64,000 nt of DNA from Paenibacillus dokdonensis (GCF_004916975.1 NZ_STGQ01000001.1:3217674-3281673); one strand, 5' to 3'; shown: positions 36,014-44,789, numbered from the stretch's first letter. Notes: generated from the sequence alone by a model not told the origin. Numbers and translations are program-made.

Positions 36014-36447
36014 GGCGAAATGCTTTTGTCGTAATCCACCAGTTCATGCGCTTCAAAAAAATTAGCAATTTCGCGCGCGCTGCTTTCTGGAGAGTCGGAG
36101 CCATGAATCAGATTATGAGGTGTATGCGATGCATAATCGCCTCGGATTGTACCCGGCAGAGCTTCTTTTACATTTGTTTTCCCCATCAGAATTCGGGATA
36201 GCGCAATAATGTCATCGCCTTCCCAAACCATAGCGAACACAGGGCCGGATGTTATGAAGCGCACCAGATTATCATAAAAGTCTTTTCCTTCATGCTCGGC
36301 ATAATGCCGTTTCGCCTGTTCCTCAGATACCTGAACCAGCTTGCCGGCTGCCATGGTGAATCCCTTGTCTTCCAGTCTCGCAACAATTCTGCCGATTAAA
36401 CCGCGCTGAACGCCATCAGGCTTGACCATTAAAAAAGTTCGTTCCAT
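36004..36447 (-). CDS. ndk: Nucleoside diphosphate kinase
   Basis: Equilibrates NTP and NDP pools through a phospho-histidine. 147 residues. The active-site His is in [16 protein letters not shown], and [16 protein letters not shown] is the N-terminal nucleotide-binding signature. It overlaps cheR and follows hepT by about 100 bases. ATG preceded by GGAGAGTGAG. Confidence 0.96.
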   Translation of the reverse strand: MERTFLMVKPDGVQRGLIGRIVARLEDKGFTMAAGKLVQVSEEQAKRHYAEHEGKDFYDNLVRFITSGPVFAMVWEGDDIIALSRILMGKTNVKEALPGTIRGDYASHTPHNLIHGSDSPESSAREIANFFEAHELVDYDKSISPWM

Positions 36448-36548
36448 AAACTCACTCTCCTGTTTTGATTCAAGTCATAAGGTTAGGTTTGGTAATCTTC
36501 TTACAGTTATTTCAGACTGACAATTGATATAGAATTCAGATCAAAAAT

Positions 36549-37523
36549 TTAATAGGAGCGCTTAGCAACAAAATTCGCGATATCCCTGAGGTTTTTCTTC
36601 GTCCGAATGTCCGGCAGCCGTTCAAGCGCGTCAAACGCTTTTTTGAAGTAGCGGTCAGCCAGCTCTTCCGCCTGCGCAATGCCCTTGCTTTCCTTGATGA
36701 TTCGAATGGCACCCGTGACATCGCATTCCCCGTTTCGTTCGCGGATGTAGCTGATTTCACGCAGCAGCGGACCTCGCAATTCTTCATCCTGCAGCGCGTA
36801 AATGACCGGAATCGTAATGTTTCCCTGTCTCATGTCGCTGCCCGGCGGCTTTCCAATCTGCTTTTCGGTGCCGCACAAATCGAGCAGATCATCCTGGATC
36901 TGATACGCCATGCCGACATTGTAGCCATAGCGGTACAACAGATTAACGGTTTTTCGATCAGCGTCGGATGCGACAGCACCAAGCTGGCAGCTAATTGCGA
37001 TCAATAGAGCGGTTTTCCGGCGGATACGCAGAAGATAACGGCGCACGTTCTGTTCCGTATTAAAGAAATCACGGATCTGCTCCATTTCACCGATGGACAT
37101 TTCGACCATTGCTTTGGAAAGCACCTGATGGATCAGAGGATTTCCGAGCTGCGTAGCGATCGTAAGCGCACGGGCATAAATATAATCCCCTGTGTACATC
37201 GCAATACGGTTATCCCACTTTGACTTGACAGTCAGCTCCCCGCGGCGTGTATCCGCATCATCGATCACGTCGTCATGGACCAGAGAAGCCATATGAATCA
37301 GCTCTAGGGGGACAGCCACATGCTTCAGCTTTTCCAGATCATATGAGCCGAATTTGCCGCCCATCAGGACGAATACCGGACGAAGACGCTTTCCTCCCGC
37401 TTTAAGCAGGTGCATGGACGTTTCGTTCAGCAGTTCATGCTCGCCTTCGATACTCCGAAAGAGCTCGTCTTCAATATAATTCATGTCTTTTTTCAATAAG
37501 CCGAATATGTCTAATCTTTTCAT
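36549..37523 (-). CDS. hepT: Heptaprenyl diphosphate synthase, component II
   Basis: Catalytic subunit elongating farnesyl diphosphate to the C35 side-chain precursor of menaquinone-7. 324 residues. The two Asp-rich motifs are DDVIDDADTRRG (first) and QIQDDLLDL (second), with GGKRLRPVFVLM near the N-terminus. It needs the small subunit HepS, encoded at the other end of this operon. Two extra genes (ubiA-like and ubiX-like) lie between menG and hepT. Confidence 0.95.
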   Translation of the reverse strand: MKRLDIFGLLKKDMNYIEDELFRSIEGEHELLNETSMHLLKAGGKRLRPVFVLMGGKFGSYDLEKLKHVAVPLELIHMASLVHDDVIDDADTRRGELTVKSKWDNRIAMYTGDYIYARALTIATQLGNPLIHQVLSKAMVEMSIGEMEQIRDFFNTEQNVRRYLLRIRRKTALLIAISCQLGAVASDADRKTVNLLYRYGYNVGMAYQIQDDLLDLCGTEKQIGKPPGSDMRQGNITIPVIYALQDEELRGPLLREISYIRERNGECDVTGAIRIIKESKGIAQAEELADRYFKKAFDALERLPDIRTKKNLRDIANFVAKRSY

Positions 37524-37661
37524 TCCTTCACCCGTGTCAGCGTATTCTCAATCCGCAATCCTTTTTCACCAGCAGCAGAATTCGAGTCAAAAATCTTCAT
37601 CAGAAGCATTATCAGTCAAATCATAGCATATTTCTATCCCATAAATCACTTGCGAGGGAGC

Positions 37662-38303
37662 TTATTCCTCCGCAGACAGCCTGACCGCAGCCTGACCACC
37701 ATTCCAGCGGGCAAAGAGACGATGCTCAATGCGCATGCTATCAAGCAATTTCCCCACCTGAAAATCAACCAAATCCGCAATCGTTTCCGGATGAAAATAA
37801 AAAGCCGGCATAGCCGGGATGATCCGTACGCCCAGCCTGGCGAGCTTCAGCATATTTTCGAGATGGATGGCGTGAAGAGGCGTCTCGCGTGGCACTAGAA
37901 CCAGCGTCCGCCCCTCCTTCAGCATTACATCTGCTGCCCGGGTCATCAAATTATCAGAGGTCCCGTTTGCGACAGCAGACAACGTACCCATGGAGCAGGG
38001 AGCAATTACCATGCCCTCCACCTGAAACGAGCCGCTTGCAATGGTTGCACCGATATCGGCAATGGAATGATAATGGAGTTTCCCCGGAAGTCCGTCGAAC
38101 TTCTCTCTCAGCATCTGCTCCCTCTTGCCGGCATTCCATCCCAGTTCCTCGCTTAGCACCCTCCAGCCCGCGTTGGATACCACGACATGAACAGGAAAGC
38201 CTTGTTCCAGCAGAGTTTCGACCAAGCGTACCCCGTAAACGGAGCCGCTTGCTCCCGTTATGCCGACGACCCAGCCCCGCTTTTCATTTTCCGTATGTAT
38301 CAA
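37662..38303 (-). CDS. UbiX-family flavin prenyltransferase
   Basis: 213 residues. WVVGITGASGSVYGVRLVET binds FMN, and LVLVPRETPLHAIHLENMLKL is the conserved active-site segment of UbiX/Pad1-type enzymes. These enzymes make prenylated FMN for a UbiD-type decarboxylase. Placed between a UbiA-type prenyltransferase and hepT, it is best explained by menaquinone synthesis through the futalosine branch, where UbiX/UbiD-like proteins act late. Overlaps the ubiA-like gene by four bases. The UbiD partner is not in the window. Confidence 0.88.
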   Translation of the reverse strand: MIHTENEKRGWVVGITGASGSVYGVRLVETLLEQGFPVHVVVSNAGWRVLSEELGWNAGKREQMLREKFDGLPGKLHYHSIADIGATIASGSFQVEGMVIAPCSMGTLSAVANGTSDNLMTRAADVMLKEGRTLVLVPRETPLHAIHLENMLKLARLGVRIIPAMPAFYFHPETIADLVDFQVGKLLDSMRIEHRLFARWNGGQAAVRLSAEE

Positions 38304-39172
38304 TGGTACCGCACCACCAGATCAATCAGTGTAAAAACGAATACTGCAATGCTAAGCACGCTGTTCATCGTAAAGAACGAGGTTTGCAGCTTGCTCATAT
38401 CTTTTGGAGACAGGATGTAGTGTTCATAGAATAAAATAATATATGAGATCACCATACCGGCAAAATACCACCAGCTAAGATCTGTCGTGAAGAACAGAAC
38501 CACAAATCCAACCGCCGTCAAAACATGGAAAAACTTTGCAATCTGAAGGGATTTATGAATCCCAAAACGTGCAGGAATGGAATATAGCCCCTCGTTTTTG
38601 TCAAATTCCATGTCTTGAATCGCATAGATCACATCAAACCCTGCCGTCCAGAAAGCAACCGTTACATAGAGAAGAACAGCAACCCAATCGATGCTGTTGG
38701 TCACTGCAACCCATCCTCCCAGCGGAGCAAGGCCGAGCGTTAATCCAAGCACCAGATGGCAAAGCCAGGTAAAACGTTTGGTATACGAGTAAAATACGAG
38801 CATAAACACCGCTATAGGAAGCAGCTTCATCGCAAGAGACGAGAGTTCATATGCCGCCCAGAATAATAAAATAAAAGAAATGATCGTAAATACGATGACT
38901 TCCGCATTCTTCAGAAGCCCTGCAGGAATTGCGCGGCCCGCCGTACGCGGATTCTTTTTATCGATAACCTGGTCTATCATCCGATTCAGACCGAATGCCG
39001 CACTTCTTGCTCCGAACATGGCCAGAAGAATCCAGCCGATCTGCGCCCATGAAGGCAGGTGGCTGTTGACCACTACCGATCCCAAAATGGCTCCCATAAA
39101 CGCGAAAGGAAGGGCAAACAATGTATGTTCAATCTTGATCATTTCCAAAAAAATACCGATTTTCTTAAACAT
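38300..39172 (-). CDS. UbiA-family polyprenyltransferase (MqnP-like)
   Basis: 290-residue integral membrane enzyme with about eight helices. Asp-rich motifs NRMIDQVIDKKNPRTAGRAI (first) and DVIYAIQDMEFDKNEGLYSI (second) bind the prenyl diphosphate. The N-terminus MIKIEHTLFALPFAFMGAIL matches the UbiA branch linked to the futalosine pathway rather than MenA. It would attach the heptaprenyl chain made by HepST. Start at 39172 with AAGGAG; it overlaps menG by eight bases. Confidence 0.88.
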   Translation of the reverse strand: MFKKIGIFLEMIKIEHTLFALPFAFMGAILGSVVVNSHLPSWAQIGWILLAMFGARSAAFGLNRMIDQVIDKKNPRTAGRAIPAGLLKNAEVIVFTIISFILLFWAAYELSSLAMKLLPIAVFMLVFYSYTKRFTWLCHLVLGLTLGLAPLGGWVAVTNSIDWVAVLLYVTVAFWTAGFDVIYAIQDMEFDKNEGLYSIPARFGIHKSLQIAKFFHVLTAVGFVVLFFTTDLSWWYFAGMVISYIILFYEHYILSPKDMSKLQTSFFTMNSVLSIAVFVFTLIDLVVRYH

Positions 39173-39911
39173 GCCGATTCTCCTTAATCCCAATATGTAA
39201 TGCCGCGATGCCACCAGTCAGGGGAAAGGCTTCGACATGCTGTAAACCGACGTCCCGGAATATCGATGCCAGCTCCTCCCTTCCCGGAAAAAGGGCTAAC
39301 GAATCCGGCAACCACTTGTACTGCTCATATCTTTTGGCAAAGAGTTTGCCCATATTAGGCAGTATCTTTTGAAAATAAAAATAATAAATGCCTTTGAACG
39401 GCTGCCAGGTAGGCTTGGACAATTCCAGACAAACTACCATGCCGCCCGGTTTAACGACTCTTCTCATTTCCTGAAGCACTTTTTCCAAATCAGGCACATT
39501 CCGCAGCCCAAATCCGATGGTGGCATAGTCAAAGCGGTTATCTTCGAACGGCAGCTCCATTGCATTACCCTGAACCAGTGTAATTTGGTCTTCCAAGTGC
39601 TTGGCGCGTACCTTGCTCTCCCCAACCTTGAGCATGTTCGGACTGAAATCCAGTCCCACCATCTTACCGTTTCCGCTCGCATCCGCCATGCTCAGTGTCC
39701 AGTCGCAGGTTCCACAGCACAGATCCACTGCCGTATCCCCCGGCTTCATCGCCATCTTCTTCATGGCAAATTTACGCCAGGCCTTATGTCTCCGGAAGCT
39801 CAAAATGTCATTCATAATGTCGTACTTGGGAGCTATGCTTTCGAATACGGACTGGACATGATCATATTGTTCCTCCGTATGTGCTTTGGGCTCAGAAGTA
39901 TTGATATTCAT
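39165..39911 (-). CDS. menG: Demethylmenaquinone methyltransferase
   Basis: Last step of menaquinone synthesis, C-methylation with SAM (UbiE/COQ5 family). 248 residues from the ATG at 39911. Family signatures are YDIMNDILSFRRHKAWRKF, the SAM motif AVDLCCGTCDWTLSMAD, and FDYATIGFGLRNVPDLEKVL. It lies between hepS and the ubiA-like gene, in the conserved hepS-menG arrangement. Confidence 0.95.
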   Translation of the reverse strand: MNINTSEPKAHTEEQYDHVQSVFESIAPKYDIMNDILSFRRHKAWRKFAMKKMAMKPGDTAVDLCCGTCDWTLSMADASGNGKMVGLDFSPNMLKVGESKVRAKHLEDQITLVQGNAMELPFEDNRFDYATIGFGLRNVPDLEKVLQEMRRVVKPGGMVVCLELSKPTWQPFKGIYYFYFQKILPNMGKLFAKRYEQYKWLPDSLALFPGREELASIFRDVGLQHVEAFPLTGGIAALHIGIKENRHV

Positions 39912-39921
39912 TGAAGCAACC

Positions 39922-40788
39922 CTACCCTTCTCCGACAGCAGATCCGGAAGCGTGAAGCTGCCGCTGGAAAGGCTCCAAAACTTGTCCGATTTCACGGAAG
40001 CGGCTATCACCCTTGACGCTTTTCAGGATAGACTGCACGCCGTTTACCGCTTGGCGAAGCTTTTCAGCCATATGCTCTCCTGCTTTATATTTCAGCATCA
40101 GCTTTTTCCAATCCTTGTTGTCGATTTTACGTTCTCTGAGTGCCTGTTTGTCTTCTTCACTGGCAACATCCAGGATATGCCAATACGAATAACTGTAAAT
40201 ATACGGCTCATTACTGCTCCGCTGCATTTCTCTTGCAACGGTCTCACACTCGCTGACATTGCGCAGAAGCGTATTCCACAAATCATGCAAGGATTCTTCG
40301 AGCAGGGGAGTAAAAGAAAGAAACAGCTGCATATTCAGCTGCACCGTTTGCCGCAAATATTCTTCCGCTGACATGAACAGGCTCTTCATTTTCCCATACA
40401 AATTCATTTTTAACACGTTCACGTCGCAAATCGCCTGACTGAGACGCGACACAGCCTCGATTTGCCCTTTTTGAGACAGGATCTGATAAAACCGACTGCT
40501 GAAATAATCTCCTGCGAGAACCTTCAGCTGGCGGGAACGCATAAATCCTTCTCCCGGCTTGCCCTCCTGCGTATCAATCGTTTCATGCGTATCTATACCC
40601 ATTTGCACCAGGGAGGTGACCAGCGAGAACAATTCGCTATGAACGGTTGTCTTGCTTGTTCCCTGGTTCAGAAAAATATATAACAGCTGAACACGGGCGT
40701 CAGGAAAAGGCGGCAGCTCCGTATGTTTTTGTATCATGTCGTATTCGACATATTTCTTTGCTAGTTGGGGTACGCGGTACGGTTTCAT
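39922..40788 (-). CDS. hepS: Heptaprenyl diphosphate synthase, component I
   Basis: Non-catalytic small subunit that combines with HepT. 288 residues, entirely helical. Recognisable are the central VHSELFSLVTSLVQMGIDTH and LAGDYFSSRFYQILSQKGQI, the DYFSS-type motif of this family. First gene of the operon, with GGAGG seven bases before the ATG. Confidence 0.9.
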   Translation of the reverse strand: MKPYRVPQLAKKYVEYDMIQKHTELPPFPDARVQLLYIFLNQGTSKTTVHSELFSLVTSLVQMGIDTHETIDTQEGKPGEGFMRSRQLKVLAGDYFSSRFYQILSQKGQIEAVSRLSQAICDVNVLKMNLYGKMKSLFMSAEEYLRQTVQLNMQLFLSFTPLLEESLHDLWNTLLRNVSECETVAREMQRSSNEPYIYSYSYWHILDVASEEDKQALRERKIDNKDWKKLMLKYKAGEHMAEKLRQAVNGVQSILKSVKGDSRFREIGQVLEPFQRQLHASGSAVGEG

Positions 40789-40865
40789 CGTCAGCCTCCG
40801 AGCCTATTTCTTTCTTGAATCACTTTCTTTTTCACGAACAAGAACTTTTGTTCACAATCTTTCCT

Positions 40866-40874
40866 ATTATATCA
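40866..40874 (-). promoter_or_regulatory. Extended -10 promoter of the hepS-menG-hepT operon
   Basis: Minus-strand TGATATAAT (TG-N-TATAAT) about 80 bases upstream of hepS. No good -35 is seen, which is tolerable for an extended -10 promoter. An inverted repeat around GAACAAAAGTTC follows. Confidence 0.55.
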
Positions 40875-41036
40875 CATGTTTTTTCGCCACGCACGGTGGC
40901 ACTTCTTCTTTTTTAGATTATAAATGGATAAGTTTTCAGCAAAATGAAAACGATTCTATAATCGCAAGACAAACTTCCATTAAACTGCCACTAAATTGTA
41001 ATTTGTCTTATGTGAAATAACATCAATCATGTTATC

Positions 41037-41588
41037 TTACCCGTTTTGGAGCACTCCGAACTGGTTTTTCCACAATATTGTTTCAATGACATGAAAACGC
41101 TGTTTAATCAGATCAGACAATGGCGCTTCCCCCGTACGTTTAAGCTCCCCATTGAGCCCGCTGTCCCAATCTACCCTTCTGACATCCGCTGCGAGCAAAA
41201 GATGTTTTGTTCCAAGCCACTTGTCCTCAGCCACAAGCCTGAGCTTGACCTGATTCACATTAATAGTACTTGAAAAACTAAACGAAAGGAGATCCGCAAT
41301 ATTTTCATACATCTCCGAAAGCTTGGTATCCGGAGCCGATACGATGAGATCAATAGACATGGCTGGTTCATTCCATTCCACTCTGCGAATTGGCATAGTC
41401 AGAGGAAGTGAATGCAAGGCATCGACGATATTGTCATTGCTGAGCTCCCAGCCAGGTTGATGCAGAAGAACAGGCAATGCTTGTGGTCGGCGCGGCACCG
41501 AGGTATGAAGATTGCTGAATGGTAAGAGCAGAAGTACTGTTCCCAGTGTGATGAAGAGTGCAGCACTAGTTAGGATAAAGCGGTTCAT
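41037..41588 (-). CDS. Membrane-anchored protein of unknown function
   Basis: 183 residues with a single N-terminal hydrophobic helix (LTSAALFITLGTVLLLLPF) and an extracytoplasmic domain of about 155 residues. No motif is recognised. GGGAGG lies eight bases before the ATG. It sits between mtrB and hepS, a slot I do not recall in B. subtilis. Possible roles in the envelope or spore cannot be judged from sequence. Confidence 0.7.
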   Translation of the reverse strand: MNRFILTSAALFITLGTVLLLLPFSNLHTSVPRRPQALPVLLHQPGWELSNDNIVDALHSLPLTMPIRRVEWNEPAMSIDLIVSAPDTKLSEMYENIADLLSFSFSSTINVNQVKLRLVAEDKWLGTKHLLLAADVRRVDWDSGLNGELKRTGEAPLSDLIKQRFHVIETILWKNQFGVLQNG

Positions 41589-41657
41589 GGAAAAGGCCTC
41601 CCTCGCTTGTTGTATCCTTTAGTTTAATCTTCATCGCAGAAGTCCATACCTCGATAT

Positions 41658-41688
41658 ACAACGAAAAAAAGCAGGCTATGCCTGCATT
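41658..41688 (-). terminator. Terminator after mtrB
   Basis: Minus-strand stem GCAGGCA/TGCCTGC followed by seven T, immediately after the mtrB stop. Confidence 0.9.
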
Positions 41689-41913
41689 CTAGCTTTCACT
41701 CTCGATAACGCCGTGCTTAGTCTGAACCTCAGCCTTGCCACGAATTTTCATTGCAGAAGTATGATCGGTAAACTGAGCAATCAGGACCTCACCCTTGTCG
41801 AGCTTCTCCGTATGATGAAACTTGGTATCCGTCCCCCGGGTCAATCCGATAACTTGCACGCCGTTTTCTTTGGCCTTGACGACAATGTAATCCGTGTTAT
41901 TGGTATTTTCCAT
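41689..41913 (-). CDS. mtrB: trp RNA-binding attenuation protein (TRAP)
   Basis: 74-residue subunit of the 11-mer ring that binds L-tryptophan and wraps (G/U)AG-repeat RNA. Recognisable segments are [39 protein letters not shown] and [15 protein letters not shown], which include the RNA-contacting Lys and Arg residues and the Trp pocket. The ten-triplet leader at 31.9 kb is its predicted target. Unlike B. subtilis no folE (mtrA) gene precedes it, and it has its own terminator. Confidence 0.96.
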   Translation of the reverse strand: MENTNNTDYIVVKAKENGVQVIGLTRGTDTKFHHTEKLDKGEVLIAQFTDHTSAMKIRGKAEVQTKHGVIESES

Positions 41914-42009
41914 TCTTCATCCTCCTCTCCTATTTCAATTTTATGGTCATAAGCTGTTAAGCTACCGGGCATACTGACACGGTATTTATTATAAAAGGGA
42001 GTGTTTGCG

Positions 42010-42141
42010 ATGAACTATGAACCAGCACAGCTGGATGAAGAAACAGTATCCAAGCTTCGCGAGTTTGAGCAGCAAATGAGTGAAGCCGCAGGCGAAACTG
42101 TGGTTCTCATTGCTTATACGGATCAGGAAACATCCCGATAG
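42010..42141 (+). CDS. Short 43-residue protein, unknown
   Basis: Plus-strand ORF MNYEPAQLDEETVSKLREFE continuing to a TAG at 42141, with AAAAGGGAGTG placed well before the ATG. The sequence is acidic, helical and free of membrane segments (QQMSEAAGETVVLIAYTDQE). It is the only plus-strand gene in this part and converges on hbs with a structured element between. Plausible real gene, family not recognised. Confidence 0.6.
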   Translation: MNYEPAQLDEETVSKLREFEQQMSEAAGETVVLIAYTDQETSR

Positions 42142-42144
42142 AAA

Positions 42145-42265
42145 AGAAAAGGCCGTGAACAGCCTGCAGATCCATTCGGTTGAACCGAAAAGACTTGCAG
42201 GTATCTTCAATTCTTTACTGACAAAAGTTGAACAGTAAAAATTTGAAGATTCATCACGGTCTTGT
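42145..42265. ncRNA. Three-way-junction structured element (probable bidirectional terminator or small RNA)
   Basis: Closing stem GGCCGTGA (42151-42158)/TCACGGTC (42254-42261) encloses two arms. One is CCTGCA/TGCAGG (42163-42201) with an inner TTCGGTT/AACCGAA hairpin, the other ATCTTCAA...TTTACTG/CAGTAAA...TTGAAGAT (42203-42250). On the minus strand a T-rich run follows, so it may terminate hbs. On the plus strand the closing stem pairs fully with one G-U pair. Confidence 0.5.
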
Positions 42266-42295
42266 TCTTGCTTACATATGGAATATGTAGAAATC

Positions 42296-42568
42296 TTATT
42301 TGATTCCGTCTTTGAGCGCTTTGCCTGGTTTGAAAGCAGGAATTTTGCTCGAAGGGATTTCGATTTCTTCACCTGTTTGCGGATTGCGTCCTTTACGTGC
42401 AGAACGTTCGCGAACTTCAAAGTTGCCAAATCCAACGAGTTGGACTTTGTCTCCGCTTTGCAGAGCTTGTGCAATGGATTCGAATACAGCGTCAACCGCT
42501 TTAGTCGCATCCTTCTTGGACAATTCTGCCGTTTCAGATACTTGGGAAATCAGTTCGGATTTATTCAT
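42296..42568 (-). CDS. hbs: HU-family DNA-binding protein
   Basis: Nucleoid-associated histone-like protein, 90 residues from the ATG at 42568, behind [29 protein letters not shown] opens the protein, [20 protein letters not shown] is the DNA-binding beta-arm with the conserved RNPQTG tip, and FKPGKALKD is near the end. Located downstream of spoIVA as in B. subtilis. Confidence 0.97.
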   Translation of the reverse strand: MNKSELISQVSETAELSKKDATKAVDAVFESIAQALQSGDKVQLVGFGNFEVRERSARKGRNPQTGEEIEIPSSKIPAFKPGKALKDGIK

Positions 42569-42737
42569 TTCTATTTCACCTCCCCAATGATTGAATCGGT
42601 TGTTACTCACTCTTTCCGTTTTGCCGTAAAATATACGTTCATCTGTTTATTTTACAGATAGAATCGCCATAAAGCTAGTACAGCCGCAGGCGCGGACAAA
42701 CTTATAGTAATACAGTGCAACTAGAATTTCAAGAGTT

Positions 42738-42842
42738 TTAAGCTTGAGAACGGTTTAAAACATAAAAAGTGACGACAAATACATGTCTATATACGCTTCT
42801 CTCCAGAAAATCAAGCCTAAAAGCCAGCTCGTCTCTTCTCAT
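42738..42842 (-). CDS. Possible 34-residue peptide
   Basis: ATG at 42842 with AGGAGTG at ideal spacing begins MRRDELAFRLDFLERSVYRH, followed by a hydrophobic VFVVTFYVL end. Ribosome site quality is the main argument. It lies in the 520-base gap between hbs and spoIVA, and no family is recognised. The remaining gap (42570-42737 and 42843-43043) is AT-rich; a minus-strand TTGTCA-17-TTAATA promoter-like pair near 42930-42960 could serve this peptide or hbs. Confidence 0.35.
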   Translation of the reverse strand: MRRDELAFRLDFLERSVYRHVFVVTFYVLNRSQA

Positions 42843-43041
42843 GATAACACTCCTGTTTCCCTTCAATTCATCACTCCTCGGCCGCAATAACTGCCAGGAA
42901 TCAAATACAAATAAAATTAACAAATAAATGAATAAATATTAATTTTCAAATCGGTATATTGACAACACCATAGTATATATACCTCCTGAGATTCAGGCTA
43001 TTTTAAAAGCAACATGTTATGTACTTTGTTAATGAGAACAG

Positions 43042-43087
43042 CAAAAAGCCGCAAGAGGAGTATTCCGCCTGCGGCTTTCTTTTTGCA
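43042..43087 (-). terminator. Terminator after spoIVA
   Basis: AAAGCCGCA/TGCGGCTTT stem with a GC-containing loop. On the minus strand the A/T tract flanks it at 43040-43045; it overlaps the region just past the spoIVA stop. Confidence 0.7.
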
Positions 43088-43090
43088 TTT

Positions 43091-44569
43091 TTATAAGATG
43101 ATGGCAATGAGTCCGCCAGAGCCCTCGTTGATGATCCTGCCAAGTGTCTCCTGAAGTTTGTATCTCGCATTATCCGGCATCATGGCAATCTTGCCTTGAA
43201 TACCTTCGCGGACGATGGAGTGCAGGGACCGGCCGAAGATGTCTGAATCCCAAATCTTTATCGGATCGTTTTCGAAATCCTGGATGAGGTAGCGCACAAG
43301 CTCCTCACTTTGCTTCTCGGTGCCGATAATCGGAGAGAATTCGGATTCAACATCCACCCGGATCATGTGGATCGATGGCGCAGTAGCCTTCAGTCTCACG
43401 CCAAATCTTGTACCCTGACGAATGAGCTCAGGCTCATCCAATGACATTTCCGCAAGAGAAGGTGCGGCGATGCCGTAGCCCGTCGTCTTGACCATCTCCA
43501 GTGCCTCAGCGAAGCGGTCATACTCCCGTTTGGCATGAGAGAATTCCTGCATCAGCTGCAGCAGATGATCTTTGCCGCGGATTTCAACGCCGACCACTTC
43601 CATGAGGATCTGGTCATATAGTTCATCCGGAGCGAACAAGTCGATCTCCGCTACGCCCTGACCCATGTTCATTCCGCTGAGAGCAGCACGGTTAATGAAC
43701 TCATAATCCATGAACTGCGATACGACACGGTCCACATCCCGCAGACGACGGATATCCTTCACCGTATCGCGGACGGAATTTTCATAGTTGTTGCGGAGCC
43801 AGTGCTTCTCGTTCAGCACCATGACCCAGCTCGGCAGATTCACGTTCACTTCATGCACAGGGAATTCATAGAGAACTTCACGAAGAACCCCTGTGACGTC
43901 ATCCTCAGTCATCGTAGCTGCGCTGAGAGACATGACCGGAATGTCATACTTTTCAGCAAGTTCATTCCGAAGCTGGAGTGTTTCTTCACTGCGCGGACGG
44001 GTAGAGTTGATGACAAGAACGAACGGCTTCCCCACTTCCTTGAGTTCAGCAATGACACGCTCTTCTGCCTCCACGTAGGAACCGCGGGGAATTTCGGCAA
44101 TAGAGCCGTCTGTTGTAACAACCACGCCAAGCGTGGAATGCTCCTGAATTACTTTGCGTGTTCCGATTTCAGCTGCTTCCTGAAATGGAATCGGTTCCTC
44201 AAACCAGGGAGTGGAAATCATACGCGGACCGTTTTCGTCCTCATATCCCTTCGCACCTTCAACCGCATAGCCTACGCAATCCACCAGGCGGACGTTGACG
44301 TCCAGACCTTCAGCCACCTTAATTTGCACCGCATTGTTTGGTACAAACTTCGGTTCGGTTGTCATAATAGTTTTGCCTGCTGCGCTCTGCGGCAGTTCAT
44401 CTACGGCTCTGGCACGGTCGGCTTCGCTTGCGATGTTCGGAAGCACGATGGTTTCCATGAACCGTTTGATGAAAGTTGACTTGCCTGTTCGGACCGCGCC
44501 GACGACACCCAGGTAAATATCCCCGCCGGTGCGTTCGGCAATGTCTTTAAAAATGTCCACTTTTTCCAA
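43091..44569 (-). CDS. spoIVA: Stage IV sporulation protein A (spore coat morphogenetic ATPase)
   Basis: SpoIVA polymerises around the forespore by ATP hydrolysis to form the coat base layer. I use the TTG at 44569 (AGGAGGGG upstream), giving 492 residues as in B. subtilis; the in-frame ATG six codons earlier overlaps the ribosome site. The N-terminal P-loop is GAVRTGKSTF, the Sensor/GTPase-like VRLVDCVGYAVEGAKGYEDE and LVINSTRPRSEET follow, and the C-terminal end GSGGLIAIIL is typical. A sigma-E-like promoter is upstream. Confidence 0.97.
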   Translation of the reverse strand: MEKVDIFKDIAERTGGDIYLGVVGAVRTGKSTFIKRFMETIVLPNIASEADRARAVDELPQSAAGKTIMTTEPKFVPNNAVQIKVAEGLDVNVRLVDCVGYAVEGAKGYEDENGPRMISTPWFEEPIPFQEAAEIGTRKVIQEHSTLGVVVTTDGSIAEIPRGSYVEAEERVIAELKEVGKPFVLVINSTRPRSEETLQLRNELAEKYDIPVMSLSAATMTEDDVTGVLREVLYEFPVHEVNVNLPSWVMVLNEKHWLRNNYENSVRDTVKDIRRLRDVDRVVSQFMDYEFINRAALSGMNMGQGVAEIDLFAPDELYDQILMEVVGVEIRGKDHLLQLMQEFSHAKREYDRFAEALEMVKTTGYGIAAPSLAEMSLDEPELIRQGTRFGVRLKATAPSIHMIRVDVESEFSPIIGTEKQSEELVRYLIQDFENDPIKIWDSDIFGRSLHSIVREGIQGKIAMMPDNARYKLQETLGRIINEGSGGLIAIIL

Positions 44570-44759
44570 AAGAGATCCCCTCCTCATTTACTCCGAAGGA
44601 AAAATGCTTAAGAGCATCCGCTTCGTGTTCCATCTGGAGCCTCGAGCCATTGCAACGGATTGGAGCCATACAATGTCGTCAGTAGTCCGCCGCCGGGGTC
44701 AGAATTGGATCGGAAACGGCAAAGCGGCGATACTCGCTTTAGGCATTTGGACTAGTATC

Positions 44760-44789
44760 ATATTATGTACCTATCAAAAACAATATGAC
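44760..44789 (-). promoter_or_regulatory. Sigma-E-type promoter of spoIVA
   Basis: Minus strand GTCATATT (44782-44789), 14 bases, CATAATAT (44760-44767), close to the mother-cell sigma-E consensus (ATATT ... CATACA-T). It lies about 190 bases before the spoIVA start. The intervening leader and the rest of 44570-45030 hold no gene. Confidence 0.65.

Noticed and set aside
41989..42510. 173-codon minus-strand frame across hbs and the structured element
   Set aside because: It overlaps hbs in another frame and the hairpin region; no start signal.
43802..44479. 225-codon plus-strand frame opposite spoIVA
   Set aside because: Antisense to a strongly conserved gene; composition reflects the complementary codons.
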